DNA of 64,000 nucleotides from an uncultured Flavobacteriales bacterium (GCA_913054135.1 CAJXJK010000002.1:124001-188000); one strand, 5' to 3'. Positions 1-7,983 are shown, numbered from the stretch's first letter. Notes: generated from the sequence alone by a model not told the origin. Program-made: numbers and translations.

Positions 1-407
1 GATTTTAATTTTTGGATATTGTTATCCAACTTGTCTACATTATTCTCGAATTTCGCTTGATCATTTTTAAGACGAATTGCCTCATTTGCAGAAGACTCTT
101 TTGAAACTAAACATTCAGAAGCTAATCTATCAGCTTCTTCAGGTGAAATTTCTCCCGCCTCAGCTCTTTTCAATAACAAAACTGCTTTCTTTTCATAATC
201 TGCTGCTCTATCGGCGGCTTTTTGCCCGTCATTCTTAGAACGGATAGCTAATGCTTTCACTTCAGCCAATGCTTGTAATGCAGCACTCAAATCCTTTTTT
301 AAGTCACGGATTCCTTGCTCCGTCATTTTAATCGGATCTTCTAATTTATTTATTGCTGAATTGGCTTCAGCTTGTCCTATCTTAAATAGTCTTTTAAAAA
401 TATTCAT
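1..407 (-). CDS. PspA/IM30 family membrane-stress protein, partial (C-terminus outside window)
   Basis: This gene runs off the left edge; only its first 135 codons are present. The N-terminus starts MNIFKRLFKIGQAEAN and continues into a long charged helix with the family hallmark LEDPIKMTEQGIRDLKKDL (about residues 22-40), followed by Ala/Glu/Lys-rich coiled coil. This is the pattern of PspA/IM30 (Vipp1-like) proteins, which are peripheral membrane ESCRT-III-like polymers that stabilise the inner membrane under stress. That role is known for the family; it is inferred here. The ATG lies 28 bases after the stop of the YbjN/Tir-like gene on the same strand, so the two probably form one transcript. 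Usual family length is about 220-230 residues, so roughly 40% is missing. I am confident in the family, not in the physiological role. Confidence 0.85.
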   Translation of the reverse strand, partial: MNIFKRLFKIGQAEANSAINKLEDPIKMTEQGIRDLKKDLSAALQALAEVKALAIRSKNDGQKAADRAADYEKKAVLLLKRAEAGEISPEEADRLASECLVSKESSANEAIRLKNDQAKFENNVDKLDNNIQKLK

Positions 408-434
408 TTCTTAGTTTTTTTTTGTTCTTAATTC

Positions 435-827
435 TTAGTTTTTAGAGTAAGAGATGATTTCATCTGTATACTCACTTAGTAGTAAACTCAAAGAAGTTAA
501 AGAGCCTTCTAACTCTTCAAGATCTAAAGTCTCAACTTGTAGCGTATCTCTGAACAATACTTTTGTACCGTCATCATCCATCACAAATGCGCCTGCTACT
601 ATATCTCTATTTTTCATCAACAACTTGTGAGATACGTCACCAACATTAGTTTTTAAATCAAACAAATATTGCTCGATAATAATAATAGGGTCAGCAACAC
701 CAATCATTAAGTTAGAAATTCCGTCATCAAGTGACTCTACGACAAATACTTCGTTTTCTTTGTCTTCATGTATAATCGAGTATTCTAACTCGCTTAAGTA
801 GTCTTTTACTTTATCAAAGTGACTCAT
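435..827 (-). CDS. YbjN / Tir-chaperone-like small acidic protein
   Basis: A 130-residue acidic protein beginning MSHFDKVKDYLSELEY. It has the alternating helix/strand pattern of the YbjN/CesT-like fold (strand VFVVESLDDGISNLMIGV, later a strand MKNRDIVAGAFVMDD, and a C-terminal helix rich in Leu and Ser). In Bacteroidota such proteins are often annotated 'molecular chaperone Tir' and commonly sit beside a PspA gene, as here. No enzyme motif is visible. An in-frame start 48 bases upstream (875) is possible but a TAnnTTTG promoter element at 855-862 lies inside that extension, so transcription would begin after it; the ATG at 827 is preferred. The function is inferred to be a PspA-linked chaperone or adaptor; this is uncertain. 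Confidence 0.75.
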   Translation of the reverse strand: MSHFDKVKDYLSELEYSIIHEDKENEVFVVESLDDGISNLMIGVADPIIIIEQYLFDLKTNVGDVSHKLLMKNRDIVAGAFVMDDDGTKVLFRDTLQVETLDLEELEGSLTSLSLLLSEYTDEIISYSKN

Positions 828-854
828 AGTGATTTTATTTTTTTTGTTTGTAAT

Positions 855-862
855 CAAATATA
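855..862 (-). promoter_or_regulatory. -7 promoter element (TATATTTG) for the YbjN-like/pspA operon
   Basis: The minus strand reads TATATTTG here, a perfect match to the Bacteroidota -7 consensus TAnnTTTG. It lies 28 bases upstream of the ATG at 827 and decides that start against the upstream ATG at 875. No clear TTG -33 box is seen at the usual 17-20 base spacing. Confidence 0.6.
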
Positions 863-941
863 GAAATTTATTCATTGCGTAAATACCATAACATTGGAAA
901 ATACTATGGGGGGTAGAAAAATCTCGATAAGCTGTTTTTTT

Positions 942-1019
942 TTGCTAATTTCATGAGCGATTAATAGGATTGTGCTAATTTTTCAATCAATATACTATTA
1001 ATATTGGATATTTGCTAAT
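942..1019. promoter_or_regulatory. Three phased TGCTAAT direct repeats upstream of the XRE regulator, candidate operators
   Basis: The heptamer TGCTAAT occurs at 943-949, 973-979 and 1013-1019, with starts exactly 30 and 40 bases apart. They all face the same way, so near-integral helical turns would put them on one side of the DNA. They fill the intergenic space just before the XRE gene at 1038, and a near-consensus -7 element (GATATTTG, 1007-1014) overlaps the last copy. This fits autoregulation by the XRE protein. That is inference; no binding data are available. Confidence 0.4.
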
Positions 1020-1037
1020 ATATTTAGATTATTTTTT

Positions 1038-1376
1038 ATGCAGAAAGCAATTATTGCTAAGAATTTTAAAAAGCTTCGTTTGTTTAAGAGCCTTAATCAA
1101 ACCGAGTTTGCAGAGCTGTTTGGCATCACAAGATCAACAGTAGGCTCTTATGAAGAAGCAAGAGCTGAACCTAAGCTAGAAACATTAATAAAGGTAGCTG
1201 ACCACTTTAAGTTGAAGGTGGATGACATTATTCGAAAAGAATTAACGGTCAATCAAATTGCCAAATTTGAATACCCCTTGCCACAAGCAAAGAACTTGGA
1301 CCAACTTAACTCTAGAATGGAGACAATAGTTAAACGGTTGAATTCGATTGAAAAATTATTAAAATCAAAGAAATGA
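1038..1376 (+). CDS. XRE-family helix-turn-helix transcriptional regulator
   Basis: A 112-residue DNA-binding protein. Residues 6-62 form a classical HTH_3/Cro-C1 domain: the recognition region reads LNQTEFAELFGITRSTVGSY and is followed by EPKLETLIKVADHFKLKVDDII. The remainder ends in a Lys/Leu-rich helix (about 88-112) that could dimerise. The stop codon overlaps the start of the PLD-type nuclease gene by four bases (ATGA), so the two are translationally coupled. Phased TGCTAAT repeats lie immediately upstream and are candidate operators. A regulator coupled to a nuclease could be a toxin-antitoxin-like or stress-response pair, but the same arrangement is also compatible with simple housekeeping control. 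Confidence 0.88.
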   Translation: MQKAIIAKNFKKLRLFKSLNQTEFAELFGITRSTVGSYEEARAEPKLETLIKVADHFKLKVDDIIRKELTVNQIAKFEYPLPQAKNLDQLNSRMETIVKRLNSIEKLLKSKK

Positions 1377-2065
1377 ATGAACTATTGACTGCTATTAGAG
1401 AGTCTCTAGATGATAACTTTTTGGTTAAATCTGAAAAGAGAGGAATCAAGTCTCAGGTATTAGAATTAGGTATAGACAAAAGAAAGGGCGATCTTTTAAG
1501 AAGTGAAATTTTTAAAATGGCTCAAGAAAAAATCAATGCTGAAAACTACTCTGAAGTATTAGCCTGGGTTGAAGAAGTTAATAAAGTTCTTTTGAGTGGA
1601 AAGTCATCTGATTCAAATAATGAGCGAATATATTTTTCACCAGGAGAAACTTGTTTGAACGGAATTTTAACTCAAATAAAATCAGCAAGTCAAGTAATTA
1701 AAATTTGCCTATTCACTATTAGCGACAACAGAATTGCACAGGCTTTAATATCAAAACATCAACAAGGTGTTAGCGTCAAAATCATTACCGATAACGATAA
1801 GATCTATGATAAAGGCTCTGATATTACGGAGCTATTTGAGGCAGGAATTCCAGTAAAGGTGGATGTCACAGATAATCACATGCACCATAAATTTGCCATG
1901 TTTGACAAAGACACGACCATTACAGGTAGCTACAACTGGACGAGAAGTGCTGAAAGGTACAATCATGAAAATGTAGTAATAACAGATTCTAAAACAATAT
2001 TTCAAGCCTTTGACAAAGAGTTTAATGACTTATGGGATGAATTAATTTTCTATGACGAAATCTAA
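1373..2065 (+). CDS. Phospholipase D-superfamily nuclease-like protein with single HKD motif
   Basis: A 230-residue protein. The C-terminal half is a PLD/Nuc-like domain with one HxKxxxxD motif (H171, K173, D178 in MHHKFAMFDKD) followed by GSYNWT at 185-190, which is the typical active-site follow-up. A single HKD means it must dimerise to make a full site, as in the Nuc/MitoPLD endonuclease group. The N-terminal 80 residues are helical and of unknown function. No signal peptide is present, so it is cytoplasmic. It overlaps the XRE gene by 4 bases and the TlpA-like gene by 14 bases. Nucleic acid or phosphatidyl substrates are both possible; nuclease is the better guess from the single HKD and small size. 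Confidence 0.82.
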   Translation: MNELLTAIRESLDDNFLVKSEKRGIKSQVLELGIDKRKGDLLRSEIFKMAQEKINAENYSEVLAWVEEVNKVLLSGKSSDSNNERIYFSPGETCLNGILTQIKSASQVIKICLFTISDNRIAQALISKHQQGVSVKIITDNDKIYDKGSDITELFEAGIPVKVDVTDNHMHHKFAMFDKDTTITGSYNWTRSAERYNHENVVITDSKTIFQAFDKEFNDLWDELIFYDEI

Positions 2066-2630
2066 GTCAAAGCTCAAAAAAATATGGAGCTACTTTAGCA
2101 GCGGACTTTTGATTACAGTAATCGTAATCTTACTGGTACCGTCATGGCGTGTAAAATTTCAATCTTGGTTTCAGAGCTTTACCTTAACTGAATCTAATTT
2201 TTCTGTTCAGTCCATCAAAGAACTGAATGATGAAGCAAAAAATTGGCAGTTATTTGATTTAGAAGGGAATCTTATTGTTTTATCTGACTTTGAGGGCAAA
2301 CCAATTGTAATCAATTTTTGGGCTACTTGGTGTCCGTCATGCATGGCAGAGATGCCAGAACTACGAGATTTGAGAATGGCAGTTGATGAAGACGTTAAAT
2401 TTATAGCTGTTACCGAAGAAACACCTGAAGTAGTTGAAGAAGCCGGAATGGCAGATGACTATGATTTCATTTTTTGCACTCAAACATTCCCTTCATTTTT
2501 TGAGGTGAAGGTCTACCCTACCCTTGCTATTGTAAATCCTCAAATGGAGCAGATATACAGACAAGAAGGCGCAACAACATTTGATTCAGAAAAAAATATA
2601 AACTTTTTAAACTCCTTGTTAGAAAACTAA
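2052..2630 (+). CDS. TlpA-like membrane-anchored thioredoxin
   Basis: A 192-residue protein with a basic N-terminus, one membrane segment at about 17-30 (GLLITVIVILLVP) and a periplasm-facing thioredoxin/AhpC-TSA fold. The redox motif is WCPSC (W93, C94, C97) within VINFWATWCPSC, and the cis-proline region reads VKVYPTLAIV. Such proteins reduce or oxidise disulfides of envelope proteins, often in cytochrome maturation; the exact client cannot be read from the sequence. The start overlaps the nuclease gene by 14 bases and is the only ATG that includes the membrane anchor. Confidence 0.88.
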   Translation: MTKSKSKLKKIWSYFSSGLLITVIVILLVPSWRVKFQSWFQSFTLTESNFSVQSIKELNDEAKNWQLFDLEGNLIVLSDFEGKPIVINFWATWCPSCMAEMPELRDLRMAVDEDVKFIAVTEETPEVVEEAGMADDYDFIFCTQTFPSFFEVKVYPTLAIVNPQMEQIYRQEGATTFDSEKNINFLNSLLEN

Positions 2631-2632
2631 TC

Positions 2633-2640
2633 TAATTTTG
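2633..2640 (+). promoter_or_regulatory. -7 promoter element (TAATTTTG) directly before the exonuclease gene
   Basis: TAATTTTG matches TAnnTTTG and lies only 4 bases before the TTG start at 2645. Transcription would begin about at the start codon, implying a nearly leaderless mRNA. A TTG at 2616-2618 is 14 bases upstream, shorter than the usual spacer. Confidence 0.45.
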
Positions 2641-2644
2641 TGCT

Positions 2645-4024
2645 TTGACATTTGCAATAATTGACATAGAAACAACCGGTGACAAACCAGTAAATTTTAA
2701 GGTAATTGAGATCGCCATCATAAAACATGATGGTAAAAAAGAACTTGATAGATACACTTCATTTGTTGATCCACAAGAAAGAATTAATCCTTTCATTTCA
2801 AGACTAACCGGAATACATGACTCAGATGTTGCCGGAGCGCCAAAATTCTTTGAGATAGCGAAAGACATTGTAGAATTCACTAGAGATTGCGTCTTTGTAG
2901 CTCACAATGTGAGCTTTGATTATACGGTAATCAGACGTGAATTCAGACGCCTTGGTTATGACTATCGTTTGCCTCACATGTGTACGGTTCAAACTTCGAG
3001 AATATTAATTCCAGGACACAAATCATACGGACTAAAGAATATTACAAAAGCGTTAGGGATTCCATTAAATGGACATCACAGAGCTATTGCTGATACAGAG
3101 GCTACTGCCAAGTTATTTGAAATGCTTTATGAACGAGATGAAAAAAATCAGTTAGATAATTTCATCAAAAAAGAAATAAATCCAAAAGTCCTTAATCCTA
3201 AGTTTGATCCAAATCAGCTAGACGAAATCCCAAACAAAGTTGGAATATATAGGTTTTATAATGAAAGGGATGAGCTGATTTACATTGGGAAGAGTATTCA
3301 TATTCTCAAGAGAATTGAACAACACCTCAAAAATACGAAAACGGCCAAAGCGTTAGAAATGCGAGAAAGCATTGTTCGTATTGAGCATGATTTATTAGGA
3401 AGCGAATTGATTGCTTTACTTGAAGAATCGGCGGCAATAAAAAAGAATCAACCTCGTTATAATCGCGCTCAAAAGAACACCACCTTCACTCATGGTTTGT
3501 ATAAACATGAAGATCAAGGTGGATATGTGAATCTTCTCATCAAGAAAAACACGGGAGTTGAGCAGCCAATAATGACCTTTACTTCTGTTCAAAACGGAAA
3601 AAAGTACCTAGAATTTTGGATGTCAGAATTTGGTCTTTGTCAAAGACTTTGTCATTTACACCCTTCAACTGGAGCTTGTTTTAATTACGGAATCAAGCAA
3701 TGCGAGGGCGCTTGCATTGGAGAAGAGACGCCAGAATCATACAATCAAAAGATAAATAATCTGTTAAGCGATTTGAATTTCAAATCAGAATCTTTCATAA
3801 TTACTGACAAAGGTCGAAACTCTAAGGAGTATGGCTTCGTATTAGTATCTGAAGGCATTTATGGTGGATATGGATTCATTCCTAAATACATATTTAAAAG
3901 AGGCGTTAAGAATTATAAAAAATTCATTAACCCAAAGGCGAGTAATAGGGATTTTCAATCTATCATTAAGATGCAACTTCATAAAAATGAAAAGCTTGAA
4001 ATTCACAGTATAACAGATGCCTAA
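2645..4024 (+). CDS. DEDDh exonuclease fused to GIY-YIG (UvrC N-domain-like) nuclease
   Basis: A 459-residue protein with two nuclease modules. Residues 1-160 form a DnaQ-like 3'-5' exonuclease: FAIIDIETTG (D7, E9), HNVSFDY with D92, and HHRAIADTEA with D150. Residues about 195-290 form a GIY-YIG domain: VGIYRF and LIYIGKS, as in the N-terminal half of UvrC. The C-terminal region holds cysteines in LCQRLCHLHP and CEGACIG. The UvrC-type C-terminal endonuclease and HhH domains are absent. Similar epsilon/GIY-YIG fusions are known in Bacteroidota and Actinobacteria and resemble the SOS nuclease Cho with an added exonuclease. The start is TTG; no ATG would preserve the first Asp of the exonuclease motif. 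It overlaps the ion channel gene by 8 bases. A DNA-repair role is inferred. Confidence 0.88.
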   Translation: MTFAIIDIETTGDKPVNFKVIEIAIIKHDGKKELDRYTSFVDPQERINPFISRLTGIHDSDVAGAPKFFEIAKDIVEFTRDCVFVAHNVSFDYTVIRREFRRLGYDYRLPHMCTVQTSRILIPGHKSYGLKNITKALGIPLNGHHRAIADTEATAKLFEMLYERDEKNQLDNFIKKEINPKVLNPKFDPNQLDEIPNKVGIYRFYNERDELIYIGKSIHILKRIEQHLKNTKTAKALEMRESIVRIEHDLLGSELIALLEESAAIKKNQPRYNRAQKNTTFTHGLYKHEDQGGYVNLLIKKNTGVEQPIMTFTSVQNGKKYLEFWMSEFGLCQRLCHLHPSTGACFNYGIKQCEGACIGEETPESYNQKINNLLSDLNFKSESFIITDKGRNSKEYGFVLVSEGIYGGYGFIPKYIFKRGVKNYKKFINPKASNRDFQSIIKMQLHKNEKLEIHSITDA

Positions 4025-4880
4025 TCACGATACATCTAGTTTAAAGCCTTGGCAAAAGAAGTTGAACGAAATAACGTTTGGCTCAGAAACTCGTGCTGGA
4101 AGATGGTTTGATATCACTCTTTTGATAATTATTGTTATCAGTATTGTTGCTGTGATGCTTGAGAGTATTCCTAGCGATACAATCAGAAATGAATGGGGAT
4201 TCAGTGCTGAGGGAGAAGAGAACTGGCACTTCACACTATTCGTGATTGAGTGGATAGTGACCATTATTTTCACGCTTGAATTTGTAGTTAGACTTCTCTG
4301 TGTTAAGAAACCTCTCAAATACGTTTTCTCTTTTTATGGATTAATTGACCTTATCTCTCTATTACCTTCTTATGTTGGACTTTACTTCACAGGTACCGAA
4401 CCTCTGAGAGTACTGAGAAGTGTTCGACTTTTGAGAATATTCAGAATCTTAAAGCTGAGTCAATTTGTTGAAGATTCAAAAGGATTAACAAGAGCTTTAA
4501 AAGCTTCGAAGAACAAGATTGTCGTATTCTTAATGGCCGTTCTCACCTTGGTGATTATTCTAGGTACAATCATGTACTTGGTTGAAGACGCATCTGCAGG
4601 CTTCTCATCTATTCCAAGATCAATTTATTGGGCAGTAGTAACATTGACTACTGTTGGTTATGGAGACATAGCCCCAGCAACCGCTCTAGGACAGTTCATT
4701 GCATCTATTGTAATGATTCTTGGTTATGCAATAATCGCGGTTCCGACAGGAATAGTTACTAAAGAATTAATGAGCGGTGAAAAAGAACCTAAACTCAGTA
4801 ATTCAGCTTGTGGTAGTTGTGGAAAAGATGGTCATGAATCAGACTCACAATTCTGCAGACATTGTGGTGAAAAGCTTTAG
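4017..4880 (+). CDS. Voltage-gated-type potassium/ion channel with C-terminal zinc ribbon
   Basis: A 287-residue inner-membrane protein with six predicted helices. Helix S4 carries regularly spaced arginines (LRVLRSVRLLRIFRILK, about 130-146), and the pore loop holds the K+ selectivity signature TTVGYGD (211-217). This is the Kv-channel architecture of bacterial ion transporters. After the last helix the protein ends in a short CGSCG...CRHCG zinc-ribbon-like knuckle (about 265-284), which may sense metal or redox state or help tetramer assembly. The ribbon also occurs in other Bacteroidota homologues as far as I recall, but its role is not established. The start overlaps the exonuclease gene by 8 bases. 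Confidence 0.9.
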   Translation: MPNHDTSSLKPWQKKLNEITFGSETRAGRWFDITLLIIIVISIVAVMLESIPSDTIRNEWGFSAEGEENWHFTLFVIEWIVTIIFTLEFVVRLLCVKKPLKYVFSFYGLIDLISLLPSYVGLYFTGTEPLRVLRSVRLLRIFRILKLSQFVEDSKGLTRALKASKNKIVVFLMAVLTLVIILGTIMYLVEDASAGFSSIPRSIYWAVVTLTTVGYGDIAPATALGQFIASIVMILGYAIIAVPTGIVTKELMSGEKEPKLSNSACGSCGKDGHESDSQFCRHCGEKL

Positions 4881-4996
4881 ACCGGTATAAAATCCTGAAA
4901 CACTCTCTTCTCAAAACATAATTTTAACTGTTAATAACCGTTGATATCTTATTGAAAAGTATCGCAGGATATTTAGGCTATGCCTTACAATTATTC

Positions 4997-5004
4997 TATT
5001 TTTG
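4997..5004 (+). promoter_or_regulatory. -7 promoter element (TATTTTTG) upstream of pckA
   Basis: TATTTTTG matches TAnnTTTG, 52 bases before the pckA ATG. The leader that follows contains a short hairpin (TCCGC at 5026-5030 pairing with GCGGA at 5036-5040), without a T tract, so it is an RNA structure rather than a terminator. Confidence 0.5.
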
Positions 5005-5055
5005 TACTAAACTATAACTAAAATCTCCGCTTTTTGCGGATGAAAAACTATTCGT

Positions 5056-6669
5056 ATGAATAACTATGGAAAAAAGGCTGAAAATGCCTCTCTTGAATCA
5101 ATAGGACTTACTCAAATCGATAATGCATTCTGGAATCTGACTCCTGCTGAGTTAGTAGAAGACGTTATTATTAACGGACAAGGTGTATTAACTGATACTG
5201 GAGCAATAGCTATCAGAACTGGTGAATTCACTGGACGTTCTCCTCAAGATAGATTTATTGTTGCTGACGATAAAACTAATGATCATGTGTGGTGGGGCGA
5301 CATCAACAAAAAGTTTGATGCCGATAAATTTGACGCATTGTACAACAGAATGAAGGCATACTTGACTAACAAGGATGTTTACGTTAGAGATTGTATGGCG
5401 TGTGCAGATGAAGAATATAGATTAAACTTAAGAGTAGTAACTGAGTTTGCTTGGTCTAACATGTTTGCTTCAAATATGTTCTTACGTCCAACAGATGAAG
5501 AAATTAAAAACTTTACTCCTGAATGGCATGTAGTATGTGCTCCAGGATTCATGGCAGATGCTGAATTAGACGGTACTCGTCAACATAACTACGCTATCAT
5601 CAACTTTACTGATAAGATGATTATCATTGGAGGAACAGGATATACAGGAGAGATTAAAAAAGGAATTTTCTCTGTATTGAACTTCGTATTACCAATGGAA
5701 CGTGATGTATTATCTATGCACTGTTCTTCAAATGTTGGTAAAGATGGGGATACAGCTGTATTCTTTGGTCTTTCAGGAACAGGTAAAACAACTTTATCTT
5801 CAGATGAAGACAGAAGATTGATTGGTGATGACGAGCACGGATGGTCTAAAAACGGAGTATTCAACTTTGAAGGTGGATGCTATGCTAAGACTATTGACTT
5901 ATCTAAAGAAAAAGAACCTCAAATTTGGGATGCGATTAAATTCGGAGCAATCTTAGAGAACATTGGATTCAAAGAAGGAACTTCTACTCCTGACTATCAT
6001 GATTCTGAGATCACACAAAATACCAGAGTTTCTTACCCAATTGAGCATATTGATAATATCATGGTTCCTTCAAAAGGAGGAATTCCAACAAACATATTCT
6101 TTTTAACTGCTGATGCATTTGGAGTTTTACCTCCGATCTCAAAGTTAACTCCAGGTCAAGCAATGTACCATTTCATTTCAGGTTATACTGCGAAGGTAGC
6201 AGGAACTGAAGCTGGAATTACTGAGCCAGTTACTGCATTCTCTGCTTGTTTCGGAGCGCCATTCTTACCATTACATCCAACAAAATATGCTGAGATGTTA
6301 GGAAAGAAAATGGAAGAGAACAATGTTAGAGTTTGGTTAATCAACACTGGATGGTCTGGTGGAGCTTACGGAACAGGTGAAAGAATTAGCTTGAAATATA
6401 CAAGAGCCATGATTACATCTGCATTAGAAGGAAAGCTTGATAACGTAGATTACACAACTCACGATATTTTTGGATTAGCAATGCCTAATTCTTGTGATAA
6501 CGTGCCTTCTGAAATCTTAAACCCAAAAAACACTTGGGCAGACAAATCAGCTTATGATGCGAAAGCAAATATCTTAGCTGGTGAATTCGTTAAGAATTTC
6601 GAACAATTTGAATCAGCGGCTAATGAGGAAATCATGGCGGCAGCACCTGTTGCTAAAGCTGAAGCTTAA
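5056..6669 (+). CDS. pckA: Phosphoenolpyruvate carboxykinase (ATP)
   Basis: Catalyses oxaloacetate + ATP to phosphoenolpyruvate + ADP + CO2, the entry step of gluconeogenesis in the cytoplasm. At 537 residues it has the usual length. Family signatures are visible: the Arg-bearing FTGRSPQDRFIV near residue 58, the metal-binding and kinase P-loop FFGLSGTGKTTLSSD (about 236-250), GDDEHGW, and NTGWSGGAYGTG with the downstream arginine. A promoter element lies at 4997-5004 and an intrinsic terminator immediately follows the stop, so it is monocistronic. For an organism likely to live on peptides and organic acids this would be a highly expressed gene. Confidence 0.97.
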   Translation: MNNYGKKAENASLESIGLTQIDNAFWNLTPAELVEDVIINGQGVLTDTGAIAIRTGEFTGRSPQDRFIVADDKTNDHVWWGDINKKFDADKFDALYNRMKAYLTNKDVYVRDCMACADEEYRLNLRVVTEFAWSNMFASNMFLRPTDEEIKNFTPEWHVVCAPGFMADAELDGTRQHNYAIINFTDKMIIIGGTGYTGEIKKGIFSVLNFVLPMERDVLSMHCSSNVGKDGDTAVFFGLSGTGKTTLSSDEDRRLIGDDEHGWSKNGVFNFEGGCYAKTIDLSKEKEPQIWDAIKFGAILENIGFKEGTSTPDYHDSEITQNTRVSYPIEHIDNIMVPSKGGIPTNIFFLTADAFGVLPPISKLTPGQAMYHFISGYTAKVAGTEAGITEPVTAFSACFGAPFLPLHPTKYAEMLGKKMEENNVRVWLINTGWSGGAYGTGERISLKYTRAMITSALEGKLDNVDYTTHDIFGLAMPNSCDNVPSEILNPKNTWADKSAYDAKANILAGEFVKNFEQFESAANEEIMAAAPVAKAEA

Positions 6670-6688
6670 TTGAAATTAAAATATATTG

Positions 6689-6721
6689 ATCCCTGCTTCT
6701 TAATTGAGGTAGGGATTTTTT
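6689..6721 (+). terminator. Intrinsic terminator after pckA
   Basis: The stem ATCCCT (6689-6694) pairs with AGGGAT (6711-6716) and is followed by a run of six Ts ending one base before the ATG of the next gene at 6722. Confidence 0.8.
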
Positions 6722-7066
6722 ATGCAAGAAAAGAAAAACATATTATTCATTTGCTCTGCCAATAAGGACCGGTCGCGGACTGCTGAAGATCTTTTTGCTC
6801 CTAGTCATCCGGAGTTAAATTTTGATTCTGCTGGAAGAAATGAAAAGATTTGCAGACAAGAAGATACCCAATTGGTTTCAGCTGAGTTGATTGATTGGGC
6901 TGATGCGATTTACGTGATGGAAAACAAGCATAGAAAAGCTTTGGGAGGATTCACTAAGGAGAAATATTTGCATAAAACGACTGTTCTTGGAATTCAAGAT
7001 CATTCCAAATACAATGATTCGGTTTTAATTGAGTTATTAAAAGAAAAAATGTCAGGTCATTTATAA
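6722..7066 (+). CDS. Low-molecular-weight protein tyrosine phosphatase-like protein
   Basis: A 114-residue cytoplasmic protein. It opens with a hydrophobic strand and a phosphate-binding loop of the CX5R type: CSANKDRSR (C11, R17), as in LMW-PTP enzymes, then FDSAGRN. It is shorter than canonical LMW-PTP (about 150 residues) and lacks the usual DPY acid loop near the C-terminus; DHSKYND occupies a similar place. Small proteins of this kind are widespread in bacteria and poorly characterised. Its ATG immediately follows the pckA terminator. Its stop overlaps the M28 peptidase start (TAATG). Confidence 0.8.
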   Translation: MQEKKNILFICSANKDRSRTAEDLFAPSHPELNFDSAGRNEKICRQEDTQLVSAELIDWADAIYVMENKHRKALGGFTKEKYLHKTTVLGIQDHSKYNDSVLIELLKEKMSGHL

Positions 7067-7983
7067 TGAAATTAAGACTAAACATACTATTCATCTTGAT
7101 TTGCTTAAACGCAATTTCGTGGACTCAAAAAGCGGACAACACACTTATAGAGAAACATTTGACCGCTTTGACCAAAACAGAAAAGGCTAGAAATCATCTT
7201 AATTTGAAGACATTGAACGCAGCTGCCGATTATATCTTCAAAGAGTTTGACAAATTCGCAGACACTACATTTTATCAAACATATGAAGCGAATGGAAAAG
7301 AGTATAAAAATGTGATTTGCAGATTTGGGACAGAACACGAAGAGACAACAGTTGTTGGAGCGCACTATGATGTTTGCGGAGACCAAGAAGGAGCGGATGA
7401 TAATGCAAGTGGAATCGTAGGCCTGTTAGAGCTTTCTAGAATGCTGAAAGGTCAGAAACTAGAGCACCAGATAGAAATGGTCGCTTTTACCTTAGAAGAG
7501 CCTCCCTACTTTCGTACTGAAAAAATGGGCAGTTATATTCACGCCAAATCCCTAATTGATTCTGAAAGAAATGTGAAAGGCATGGTTTGCTTAGAAATGA
7601 TTGGCTATTACGATTCAGCAAAAAAGTCTCAGCACTACCCGCTTCGTTTCCTCTCTATGTTTTACGGAAATCGTGGAGACTTTATCACAGTAGTTAACAA
7701 ATTTGGGAAGCACAAATTCGCGAGAAAGTTCACGAAAAAATTCAAAAAGATTTCTGAAGTTGAAGCCAAAAAATTCACCGGACCAAAAGGATTGCAAGGA
7801 ATTGATTTCTCTGACCACCTCAACTATTGGAAGTTCGGCATTAGTGCCTTGATGATTACTGACACTGCCTTTTATCGCAATATGCACTATCATGAAAGTG
7901 GTGATAAAATGGAGATTTTAGATCTCAGTAAAATGGCGCATGTGATTGATGCGGTATTCAAGTCATTAACTGAAAAAAAGTAA
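7066..7983 (+). CDS. Secreted M28-family zinc aminopeptidase
   Basis: A 305-residue exported protein with a signal peptide (residues 1-20). The fold is the M28 di-zinc peptidase: the ligand strand VVGAHYDV, the bridging aspartate in GADDNASG, and the catalytic Glu pair in FTLEEPP. Later HYHESGDK supplies the last histidine region. M28 enzymes remove N-terminal amino acids from peptides in the periplasm or outside the cell. The start overlaps the upstream stop by one base (TAATG), so translation is probably coupled. The gene converges with hrpB with only one base between the stops. Confidence 0.87.
   Translation: MKLRLNILFILICLNAISWTQKADNTLIEKHLTALTKTEKARNHLNLKTLNAAADYIFKEFDKFADTTFYQTYEANGKEYKNVICRFGTEHEETTVVGAHYDVCGDQEGADDNASGIVGLLELSRMLKGQKLEHQIEMVAFTLEEPPYFRTEKMGSYIHAKSLIDSERNVKGMVCLEMIGYYDSAKKSQHYPLRFLSMFYGNRGDFITVVNKFGKHKFARKFTKKFKKISEVEAKKFTGPKGLQGIDFSDHLNYWKFGISALMITDTAFYRNMHYHESGDKMEILDLSKMAHVIDAVFKSLTEKK

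Noticed and set aside
828-875. N-terminal extension of the YbjN-like protein from an ATG at 875
   Set aside because: A promoter element lies inside it at 855-862, and the extension is not typical of the family.
1038-2065. XRE/PLD pair as a proven toxin-antitoxin or defence system
   Set aside because: The coupling is suggestive but the proteins fit other roles; without phenotype or conserved linkage the call would be overreach.
5026-5040. Hairpin before pckA as a riboswitch or terminator
   Set aside because: Only five base pairs with a short loop and no T tract; no ligand-binding architecture can be recognised.
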